From contig NZ_LBIC01000020.1 of assembly GCF_001005725.1 (NCBI RefSeq), positions 1 through 64,000 on the forward strand: 64,000 nucleotides of DNA, given 5' to 3'. The translations under genes and the position numbers were made by a program. The first letter of the stretch is position 1. Each line of letters begins with the position of its first letter. Shown here in pieces: positions 57,499 through 64,000 of this stretch. The notes under the pieces were generated by a model. The model did no database searches. It was not told the DNA's origin and worked only from the letters and a program-made list of their open reading frames with translations. The stretch is from Sphingobium chungbukense (lineage in GTDB: Bacteria; Pseudomonadota; Alphaproteobacteria; Sphingomonadales; Sphingomonadaceae).

Positions 57499-59673
57499 TC
57501 AAAAGTCGATCGAGGCAGATGCCTTGAAGGTGCGCGGCGCGCCCTGCAGCAGGTCCGGGCGAAAGCTGTCGAAGGCCGACGCCCAGTAACGCTTGTTGGC
57601 GACATTATCGACACCAGCACGCAGGGTGAGCGGGCTGCCGCCCATCAGCGTCACATAGCGCACGCCAAGGTCGAACCGCGTCCAGTTGGGCAGGGACAGC
57701 GTGTTGGTGAGGTTCGCGGCCTGCTTGCCGGTGTTGACCACCCTGCCCGTCAGGGTGAGCGCGGGCACGAAGGGCACATCCCATTCGACATTGGCGTTGA
57801 GCATATATTCGGGAACGCCGGTCGGCTTGTTCCCCTCGTTGACCCCGCCCTGGGTGCGGCGCAGCTTGGCATCAATCACCGAACCGCCGGCGATGATGCG
57901 CAGCCCGTCCACCGGCTCCGCGTCGATGCTGAGTTCGATGCCGCGATGGCGCTGTACGCCGAACGGTCCATAGACCAGAAAACCTGGGCGCGTAGCATCA
58001 AGCGTGTATATCGCGATGTCCCGGTCGATCTGGAAAAGCGCCAGGCTGGCGTTCACCTTGCCCAGCGACAGCTTGCCGCCGAATTCATATTGGGTGGAGA
58101 CAAAGGGCGCTAGCACCTCGCCGCCGTTGCTGACGGGCAGGGTGCCGCTGCCGCCATCGGCGGTGGCCGCAGCGGTCGCGCCGGGAACCAGCCCTTCGAT
58201 CCGGTTGGCGTAAAGCGATACGCCCTGCGCCGGCTTGATGACCAGGCCCAAGACGGGCGTCACGGCATCTTCGTCATACTGCCCGGTCAGACCTCCGGCG
58301 GGGATCGCGCCTGTTGCGCTTGCGGCATAGGATTTGCTTTTGATCCTCTGCAGGCGGAGGCCAGCGGTAATCAGCACGCGGTCGTTCCAAAACCCGATGG
58401 TGTCGGATGCAAACAGGCTGCCCAGCTTCTGGCGGGTGATGGGAAAGGGATCATTGATGTCGCCGCCGACAAAAGTGCCGACATCGGGACGCGGGACGGT
58501 GACCGGATCAAAGATATTGGTCGTGACCGGCGACGCCGCGTAAAATTGGAACGCGTTGCGGTTGACCAGCCAGTTGATCGAGCCTCCGAAATTGATCTCG
58601 TGAGTCCACAGGTCCGAGGCCAGCCGGGCGCGCAGGCCTGCTGTCGCCGCTTCGTTATTGTCGGTGCGGGGAATATAGGATCCCTGCGCCGTCGCCGCGC
58701 CCGTCACGGCGTCGGTCAGCCGGATCGTCTGGTAGAAGCCGCGCTCTGATCCGTCGCGCGCGCCGAACGCTGCATAGATCATGGCGTTGTCGGCGATGTC
58801 ATATTCCGCGCGAAACTGACCGAAAATGTCGCGCAGGGTGGTGTTCTGCCAGGGCTGGCCATAATTGGTCGTGGCGCCGGGAACGGCGGGAATGACATTG
58901 CCGATGACAAGCTTGGGGCGCTGATGCGCTACCTTCACGCGCTGATAGACGATGTCGAGGGCAAGGCGCAGCGGGCCGCTTTTATAATCGAACGCGCCGT
59001 CCAGCACATAGGAGCTGCGGAATTCGTCGTCGATCGCCACATCGCCCCGGCGCGCCGTGCCGTTGATCCGCACGCCCCATTCGCCGTTCGCGCCGAACCG
59101 GCGGCTGACGTCGAACGCGCCGCCAACATGCCCGGGCCCTGTGTAATTGACGGTCAGGCGATTGAGGTCGCGCTCCCCTGCGCGCTTGGGCATCAGGTTG
59201 ACGCTGCCGCCGACCCCGCTGCCGCCCGGCGCCGCGCCGTTGATGAAGGCGCTGGCGCCGTTCAGCACCTGAACAGACTGGGCAAGTTCAGGCGCGACCA
59301 GTTGGCGCGGCGCGATGCCATAGAGGCCGCCAAAGCCGACATCGTCGCCGCTGAGCGCAAAACCGCGAATGACAAACAGTTCGCCGGCAATGCCGAAACC
59401 CAGGGTCGTGCGAACCGACGGATCGTTTTCCAGCACCTGGCCGAGCGTCTGCGGCTGCTGGTTGAGGATCAGCGCCTCATTATAGGTCTTGATGTTGAAG
59501 GGCGTGTCTTGCGCCGCTTTCTCGCCGAATATCCCGACGCTGCCGCCACGCAGCACGGCGGTCTGGTTCAGCTTCTGCGCGGTGACGATGATGCTATCGT
59601 CCTGGGCAAAGGCGGGCACGGCGAAGGCGGCAAGCGAAGCGCCCATCATCAGGCGTGTGAAATGGGATGTCAC
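57499..59673 (-). CDS. TonB-dependent siderophore receptor
   Basis: A 724-residue outer-membrane receptor. A signal peptide ends at PAFAQ (about 24). A plug domain follows with the TonB-box-like DDSIIVTAQ start, DTPFNIKTYNEALI, VLENDPSVRTT, FVIRGFALSGDDVGFGGLYG and the segment around AAPGGSGVGGSVNLMPKRA. The 22-strand barrel ends TFKASASIDF, a good Bam signal with terminal Phe. These traits fit the ferric-siderophore receptors of the FhuA/FpvA/FecA type without a signalling domain. GTG at 59673 is chosen because GGGGGA precedes it; the frame continues upstream but overlaps the small membrane gene. Last gene of a leftward operon with a PepSY protein. The siderophore ligand is unknown. Confidence 0.93.
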   Translation of the reverse strand: MTSHFTRLMMGASLAAFAVPAFAQDDSIIVTAQKLNQTAVLRGGSVGIFGEKAAQDTPFNIKTYNEALILNQQPQTLGQVLENDPSVRTTLGFGIAGELFVIRGFALSGDDVGFGGLYGIAPRQLVAPELAQSVQVLNGASAFINGAAPGGSGVGGSVNLMPKRAGERDLNRLTVNYTGPGHVGGAFDVSRRFGANGEWGVRINGTARRGDVAIDDEFRSSYVLDGAFDYKSGPLRLALDIVYQRVKVAHQRPKLVIGNVIPAVPGATTNYGQPWQNTTLRDIFGQFRAEYDIADNAMIYAAFGARDGSERGFYQTIRLTDAVTGAATAQGSYIPRTDNNEAATAGLRARLASDLWTHEINFGGSINWLVNRNAFQFYAASPVTTNIFDPVTVPRPDVGTFVGGDINDPFPITRQKLGSLFASDTIGFWNDRVLITAGLRLQRIKSKSYAASATGAIPAGGLTGQYDEDAVTPVLGLVIKPAQGVSLYANRIEGLVPGATAAATADGGSGTLPVSNGGEVLAPFVSTQYEFGGKLSLGKVNASLALFQIDRDIAIYTLDATRPGFLVYGPFGVQRHRGIELSIDAEPVDGLRIIAGGSVIDAKLRRTQGGVNEGNKPTGVPEYMLNANVEWDVPFVPALTLTGRVVNTGKQAANLTNTLSLPNWTRFDLGVRYVTLMGGSPLTLRAGVDNVANKRYWASAFDSFRPDLLQGAPRTFKASASIDF

Positions 59674-59720
59674 AGGATAGTCCCCCGGTTGGAAATAGGA
59701 TCGAAAAAGGATTATTGAAA

Positions 59721-59915
59721 TCAGCTTCGGCGCCTCTGCATCGCCCAGGCGACCGCCAGCACGGGCAATGCCAGCGCTGCCCAGGACAGCCAGTCGGCAG
59801 GGCCCTCGCCCGCCAGCGCCGCCACTAGCCCGAACAGGCTCAGCACGCCGATGACCAGAGGTGCGGCAAACACGGCACCTGCCGAACGCACTCGATTTTC
59901 GCGTCTGCCGGTCAT
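59721..59915 (-). CDS. Small two-helix membrane protein of the iron operon
   Basis: A 64-residue protein with two hydrophobic segments (AVFAAPLVIGVLSLFGLVAA and WLSWAALALPVLAVAWAM). Its ATG overlaps the stop of the PepSY gene by 4 nt and it lies 47 bp before the TonB receptor gene. Small proteins of this kind often sit between PepSY and receptor genes in sphingomonads; their role is unknown. Confidence 0.7.
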   Translation of the reverse strand: MTGRRENRVRSAGAVFAAPLVIGVLSLFGLVAALAGEGPADWLSWAALALPVLAVAWAMQRRRS

Positions 59916-61078
59916 TCGGCGGGCACCGGCATTCCACCGGTCTCCACCTCGCGGACATGAGCGTCAGTGCCTGCGCGCCGCTTGCCCTGCCACAAAAGGA
60001 GGCCGGTCCACAGCACATGAAGCGTGAAAAGGTCGAGAGCCGCCCACAGGATTTTCAATGGGAGCCCGCCATAATCACCGAAATGGAGCGGCTGCGAATA
60101 GGACAATCCGACCATGTACCAGGGCATCTGGCGTATGTCGGTGAGTACGCCCCGCTCCGCATCGACGAGCGCCGGGGTCAGCACATGCTCGGTCAGCTTG
60201 GTCGTGCCCTGCAGGAAAATGGCATAGTGATGCTTGCTGCTGAATGCGCCACCGGGAAACCCGATGAATTGCGGGCTATTGCCCGGCCGCTCCTGACGCA
60301 CAGCCGCCATCGCCTTGTCGATCGAACCGTAGCGCGATGGCGGCAGCGGCGGCTGGCCGGCATAAGTGCGGGTCATTTCGGCGAGCTCGCCCATCTGCCA
60401 CATCTGGCGCAGGGGCGTGGCGGCTGCGTTGATCACGCCGGTCAGCCCGACTACGCTCATCCAGGCAAGTGCGACGATGCCCAGCAGATTGTGATAGTCC
60501 ATCTGCCGCAGCCTTTCGCTGCGGCTAACCCGCAGCGTGCCAAATTTCAGCTTGCGCATGAAGGGCGCATAGAGAACCGCACCCGAAACCAGCGAGAGGA
60601 AGAACAGGAAGCCCATCAGTCCCAGGAACAGCATCCCCGGGAGGCCCAGAAACATGTCGGTGTGGAGCTGCAGCAGAAAATGCATCGCACCTTCCTCGCT
60701 TTCCCGACCGGTCATTTCGCCTGTCGCGCGATTGAGGACATGGACCGTCATGTCCGCCGCCCTGCTGTCGGGACGCGGAGCGGTTGTGATGGTCATCAAC
60801 GGCGTTTCATTGTCGAACGCCATGAAGACCGGGACCTGGCCGGGTTCATTCGCCAGCACCTTCGCCAGCATCGTGTCGAGCGGTTTCAATCCAGCCGCAT
60901 CGCTCGAGGAGGGTGCCCCGGCGGTCGCTACCCTGTCAGGCTCACCCGACAGCAGATCGATCTCATCGTGAAAGATCAGAGGAAGCCCGGTGGCGCACAG
61001 CATCAGCAGGAACAGCGTGCAGATCAGGCTGGTCCACCTGTGGACAAGATACCAGACGCGGATGGTGTCTCGGGTCAT
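59912..61078 (-). CDS. PepSY-domain membrane protein (iron-uptake associated)
   Basis: A 388-residue protein with four transmembrane regions. The first follows WYLVHRWTSLICTLFLLMLC with the conserved His-Arg-Trp; others include LGLMGFLFFLSLVSGAVLYA with DYHNLLGIVALAWMSVVGLT, and a last helix near FTLHVLWTGLLLW. The His-Trp motifs are typical of PepSY-associated TM proteins, which have been linked to reduction of ferric siderophores near TonB receptors. A short N-terminal extension to 61138 is possible, but ATG 61078 gives the normal family start (TRDTIRVWYLVHRWTS). Overlaps the next gene by ATGA. A Fur-like palindrome lies about 25 bp upstream. Confidence 0.88.
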   Translation of the reverse strand: MTRDTIRVWYLVHRWTSLICTLFLLMLCATGLPLIFHDEIDLLSGEPDRVATAGAPSSSDAAGLKPLDTMLAKVLANEPGQVPVFMAFDNETPLMTITTAPRPDSRAADMTVHVLNRATGEMTGRESEEGAMHFLLQLHTDMFLGLPGMLFLGLMGFLFFLSLVSGAVLYAPFMRKLKFGTLRVSRSERLRQMDYHNLLGIVALAWMSVVGLTGVINAAATPLRQMWQMGELAEMTRTYAGQPPLPPSRYGSIDKAMAAVRQERPGNSPQFIGFPGGAFSSKHHYAIFLQGTTKLTEHVLTPALVDAERGVLTDIRQMPWYMVGLSYSQPLHFGDYGGLPLKILWAALDLFTLHVLWTGLLLWQGKRRAGTDAHVREVETGGMPVPAE

Positions 61079-61102
61079 CGGAAAGCGGCTTGCCTCTATA
61101 AT

Positions 61103-61115
61103 GCGAATTATTCGC
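61103..61115. promoter_or_regulatory. Fur-like palindrome upstream of the iron operon
   Basis: GCGAAT-T-ATTCGC, 6-1-6 symmetry, flanked by ATAAT on both sides, 24 bp upstream of the PepSY gene start. The geometry fits Fur-type iron-responsive sites in alphaproteobacteria, and the downstream genes are an iron-uptake operon. Confirmation needs a motif scan or binding data. Confidence 0.5.
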
Positions 61116-61154
61116 GATAATGAGGAACGGGCCAGCATTCAAGAGGTTTGGCAA

Positions 61155-61941
61155 CTGATCTGCCGATGATATCCCAGGATTTGATGACCATGTCTGGTCA
61201 CGACATGCGCGGTAATCATGAGCGCCTTCCCAAGCGCGTGGTCAATTCCCGCAACCATGACGCGCGCCGACCTGTTCAGCGGGTGTAGAGCGCATTCCCC
61301 GTCCCTGCGGTTCTTGACCGTCGTTAACTGAAGGCGCTGGGCACGCTCTCAAGCCTGCACCGTCTCTCCGGCCACAAAATTGCGGCCGACGGATGGATTC
61401 TCCGTCTTGCCGGTGCCATCGACAGAAAGGCGAAGTGACAGAATTCTTCCCGCCCGCCCGCGCATTTGGCAGGCTCGTCGAAGTCGAAGCGTCGTTTTGA
61501 GCACCTGTGAGGGCGGCGATCCCGGCACGCCGGACAACCCGTCAATCTGGCTGTCGGGCATTGAGCCTGGCTGGTCCATGGCGGTCCAAGCAGCTGCCCA
61601 GAAAAAGGACCCCTAGCGTACTGCGATGGAAGCCGCATATTCGGTCGAACTTCAGTTGACATTTCCATTCAACCGACAGGCTTTCAAACTTCTGAGCGTT
61701 CTTAATGACGGAGCGCCTGCCGATGTGCAGGCCTCGCAGGTCTCCCGCCATTCGCATCGACAAAGTCGATAAGAGCCCCAGATGGAGTCATTTCGAATCA
61801 AAGAGCGTCCCCGCTGCCACCGCAGGCGGCTGTACGCGCTGTGGGCCGCAAATTGTTTCAAACGGAATGGCGGGATTTCGGCGCGAAGTTATTTCCCCTC
61901 GGGCAAGCCCAAGTTAATCTAGACGTTACCAAGAATGCCCA
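61155..61941. other. Intergenic region without a supported gene
   Basis: Short frames only on both strands; none shows a family or ribosome-binding site. The 11-mer GCATATTCGGT occurs at about 61636 and again at 61965 in the promoter of the Hxs genes, which may be coincidental. Confidence 0.35.
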
Positions 61942-61971
61942 TTGACCGCGTAACGATCGCGGTGGCATATT
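61942..61971 (+). promoter_or_regulatory. Candidate sigma-70-type promoter for the Hxs operon
   Basis: TTGACC at 61942-61947 and CATATT at 61966-61971 with an 18-bp spacer, leaving a short leader to the hxsA start at 61995. GGGGGA at 61986-61990 is the ribosome-binding site. Confidence 0.5.
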
Positions 61972-61994
61972 CGGTTGATTATCAGGGGGACACA

Positions 61995-62252
61995 ATGGAC
62001 CGTCGTAAATTTCTGAAGCCCTTTGCTGCTTCCGTTGCTACTCTGTTGGCTACCGCTCAAGCGCAGGCGGTCGTGCATCCTGAGGTCGCCACCTCAATCA
62101 CCAAGGTTGCCGAACAGACGGGGGCCGCGCCGGATCTGGTTCTTTCGAAAGCTGACGCTCCAGTTCAGCTCGCCATCCATGGCAGCCATAGCTCGCATTC
62201 CAGCCATAGCTCCCATTCGAGCCACAGCTCGCATTCTTCCAGCGCATATTAA
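61995..62252 (+). CDS. hxsA: His-Xaa-Ser repeat precursor peptide HxsA
   Basis: An 85-residue precursor. The N-terminus is MDRRKFLKPFAASVATLLAT, a twin-arginine-like export signal, followed by a hydrophobic segment ending AQA. A conserved-looking linker (ITKVAEQTGAAPDLVLSKAD) precedes the C-terminal tail, where about six His-Ser-Ser units run to the end (SHSSHSSHSSHSS...SAY). This tail is the hallmark of the His-Xaa-Ser peptide modification system described from comparative genomics, in which the repeats are the presumed substrate of two radical SAM enzymes. ATG 61995 is chosen over one at 61935 because GGGGGA precedes it. It is followed by hxsD and hxsB. The product and purpose of modification are unknown. 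Confidence 0.88.
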   Translation: MDRRKFLKPFAASVATLLATAQAQAVVHPEVATSITKVAEQTGAAPDLVLSKADAPVQLAIHGSHSSHSSHSSHSSHSSHSSSAY

Positions 62253-62279
62253 GGAGGCGCGCTCGCGGCGACCCTATCG

Positions 62280-62588
62280 ATGAACTCGCTCACCGGCGAG
62301 GCTCGGACAGTGCAGCTGTCCCGGGCCGTCTTTTCCGTAGAGGCTGTGAAGCGGGCCTCCTATTCCCTCATGGCGCTATACGACGTGTCCGTCACCCTTT
62401 CGGACGACGATATTGTTTGCACATTGACGCCCGCTACCAAAGCATCGCCGATGGAGACGGCAGAGCGCGACTTTCGGCGGGAAGTAGTCGATCAGGATCT
62501 TCGCATTTCGATCGAACAGCGCACCGAGGCTTATCGGGATACCATCCTGGGTCTCGCCTTCTCCCGCACCGGGCTTCAGGATGGCTAA
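62280..62588 (+). CDS. hxsD: His-Xaa-Ser system protein HxsD
   Basis: A 102-residue protein matching HxsD, the small conserved partner of the His-Xaa-Ser system: LSRAVFSVEAVKRASYSLMA, then an acidic strand and RDFRREVVDQDLRISIEQRT with a C-terminus ILGLAFSRTGL. The family has no known biochemical activity; a role as precursor-recognition or adaptor protein is a guess from its constant presence. The ATG at 62280 has only a distant AGGAGG; a GTG at 62309 is less likely. Its end overlaps the hxsB start by 8 nt, so the two are coupled. Confidence 0.88.
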   Translation: MNSLTGEARTVQLSRAVFSVEAVKRASYSLMALYDVSVTLSDDDIVCTLTPATKASPMETAERDFRREVVDQDLRISIEQRTEAYRDTILGLAFSRTGLQDG

Positions 62589-64000
62589 GTTCCGCGATGT
62601 AGCTGCGTTCGACGAGTCCGGTGACGCCGGCTACACAATGATGCCCTGGCGTTTTACAGCCCTCGATAATGAGCGCTGCGTCGCGACTAACATGGCCGGC
62701 GAATATATCGCTATGTCGCGCGAAGAGGTTTCCGACTTCGCTTCGGGTCGCCTGACGGTGGACTATGATCTTTACAGCGACCTCAAGGCGAAGCACTTCC
62801 TGATTGACGCCGATACAGATGTCGCCGTCGACCTCCTGGCTCTCAAAGTCAGGACGAAGCTCGCCCCATTGGCGAACTTCACCGGACTTCACATCTTCGT
62901 GACGACCCTTCGGTGCGAGCATAGTTGCCCATACTGCCAAGTCTCCCGCGCCAACGACGACAAGCGCGAGTTCGATATGACCGAGGAAACGGCGATGCGC
63001 GCGCTCGACCTCGTCTTCAGATCACCTTCCCCCACGATCAAAATCGAATTTCAGGGTGGCGAATCGCTTCTGAACATGGCGATGATACGTTTCATCGTTG
63101 CGGAAGCTCTCCGACGCAACGAAACGGCGCAGCGCAATCTGGCGTTCGTCATCGCGACAAATCTGGCTATACTCGATGAAGAGATGCTGGCATTTGCCCG
63201 CGAACACGGCATCCTTATGTCGACTTCGCTCGATGGCCCAGCGGATCTCCACAACCGGAACCGTCCACGGCCCGGCAAAGATTCGCATGAGAAGGCGATC
63301 GACGGAATCAGGCGTGCGCGCACCGCTCTTGGTCACTACAATGTCGGCGCGCTGATGACGACGACAGCCGCAAGTCTTTCTCGCGTGCGCGAAATTATCG
63401 ACGAATATGTGAGGCTCGATTTCGGCGGCATCTTTCTCCGTCCACTGTCCCCTTATGGCTTCGCCATTAAGACGAAGACCTACGCCGCATACGACCAGAA
63501 AAAATGGCTCGACTTCTATTTCGAGGGGCTGGACTACATCATCGATCTGAACCTCGATGGCCACGAGTTCATCGAGCATTATGCCGCGATGGTTTTGAAG
63601 AAGATGCTGACACCGTTACAGACCAGCTATGTCGATCTCATGAGTCCTGCGGGAATCGGGATCGGCGCGATCGTCTACAACTATGACGGCACCGTCTACG
63701 CATCAGACGAGAGCCGGATGCTCGCGGAGATGGGCGACACAACCTTTGCGCTCGGCAACGTGCATGAAAATGACTTCGCCGACATCATGCTCGGTGACGC
63801 GCTTCTAAATCCGTTGGAGCAGTCCTTTGCCGGCAGTGTGCCGGGCTGCTCATGGTGCGCTTTCGAGCCATGGTGCGGCGCAGAGCCCGTCTTCCACCAT
63901 GCGACGCAAGGCGACTTCGTCGGCAAGAAGCCGCTTTCGTCCTTCTGCACCCGCAACATGGCGGTCTTCAGGGGGCTGATACTACGTATGGAAGCGAATC
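62581..64000 (+). CDS. hxsB: His-Xaa-Ser radical SAM maturase HxsB (runs off the end)
   Basis: 473 codons are visible and the frame is still open at the window edge; the family is about this long, so only the last residues are missing. The radical SAM cluster motif is TLRCEHSCPYC, with Cys 112, 116 and 119 (CxxxCxxC), followed by FQGGES (about 158-162) for SAM binding. A C-terminal Cys-rich part (CSWCAFEPWC, about 423-432, and SFCTRN) is like the SPASM/twitch regions that bind extra iron-sulphur clusters. It should modify the His-Ser-Ser repeats of HxsA by radical chemistry. ATG 62581 overlaps the hxsD stop. The second enzyme, HxsC, is expected just downstream, outside the window. Confidence 0.92.
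   Translation, partial: MAKFRDVAAFDESGDAGYTMMPWRFTALDNERCVATNMAGEYIAMSREEVSDFASGRLTVDYDLYSDLKAKHFLIDADTDVAVDLLALKVRTKLAPLANFTGLHIFVTTLRCEHSCPYCQVSRANDDKREFDMTEETAMRALDLVFRSPSPTIKIEFQGGESLLNMAMIRFIVAEALRRNETAQRNLAFVIATNLAILDEEMLAFAREHGILMSTSLDGPADLHNRNRPRPGKDSHEKAIDGIRRARTALGHYNVGALMTTTAASLSRVREIIDEYVRLDFGGIFLRPLSPYGFAIKTKTYAAYDQKKWLDFYFEGLDYIIDLNLDGHEFIEHYAAMVLKKMLTPLQTSYVDLMSPAGIGIGAIVYNYDGTVYASDESRMLAEMGDTTFALGNVHENDFADIMLGDALLNPLEQSFAGSVPGCSWCAFEPWCGAEPVFHHATQGDFVGKKPLSSFCTRNMAVFRGLILRMEAN

Noticed and set aside
59674..60018. N-terminal extension of the TonB receptor frame.
   Set aside because: It has no signal peptide at its start and overlaps the small membrane gene; the GTG at 59673 gives a normal signal peptide.
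59861..61120. 419-codon plus-strand frame opposite the PepSY gene.
   Set aside because: Antisense of a well-conserved membrane protein; no domain.

Overview
The window looks like part of a plasmid or chromid from a GC-rich alphaproteobacterium, most likely a member of the Sphingomonadaceae. The case rests on gene types that are common together there: a RepA (RPA-type) initiator behind parA-parB, a SapC-family protein, a TorF-type porin, a TonB receptor next to a PepSY membrane protein, and glycine-rich autotransporters. The taxonomic assignment is an inference from gene content, not a database match.

Left end (1-7.2 kb): replication and partition. A partial unrecognised gene with a possible HTH is followed by about 2.3 kb without convincing genes. 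That stretch holds copies of a 10-bp iteron, GATAGCACGA, on both strands, several of them spaced about 22 bp apart, so it is probably the origin. A parA-parB-repA set reads leftwards toward it. Palindromes built on GTTGCC/GGCAAC lie in the repA leader and again beyond repA, and a 30-bp-spaced direct repeat lies upstream of parA.

Surface region (7.2-36.9 kb): a SapC-family gene, then a single 21.5-kb gene for a 7,181-residue autotransporter, then a 2,174-residue autotransporter 75 bp downstream. The passenger of the giant is about 100 copies of a roughly 62-residue Gly-rich unit, organised into higher-order repeats of different kinds along its length.

Central region (37-49 kb): a TIM44-like protein, an FMN-binding glutamate-synthase-like enzyme, a small exported protein of unknown role, an SLC13-type permease, a TorF-type porin, a scar where an outer-membrane-protein gene end meets a LuxR-type fragment, a BrnT/BrnA toxin-antitoxin pair with an inverted-repeat operator, a REP-like double palindrome, a broken PIN (VapC-like) gene, and a DegP/HtrA protease.

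Accessory region (49-57 kb): a three-gene leftward module (nitrilase-like protein, winged-helix protein, SecB-like chaperone fold) facing a degenerate Nudix gene; a lipoprotein; a fluoride riboswitch controlling a ClC-type exporter fused to a DUF190 domain; and a decayed EamA transporter.

Right end (57-64 kb): an iron-uptake operon (PepSY membrane protein, small membrane protein, TonB receptor) with a Fur-like palindrome in front, and the start of a His-Xaa-Ser (Hxs) system: an HSS-repeat precursor, HxsD, and the radical SAM enzyme HxsB running off the end. The strongest leads are the Hxs peptide cassette, the uncharacterised nitrilase/winged-helix/SecB-like module, and the higher-order repeat structure of the giant adhesin.
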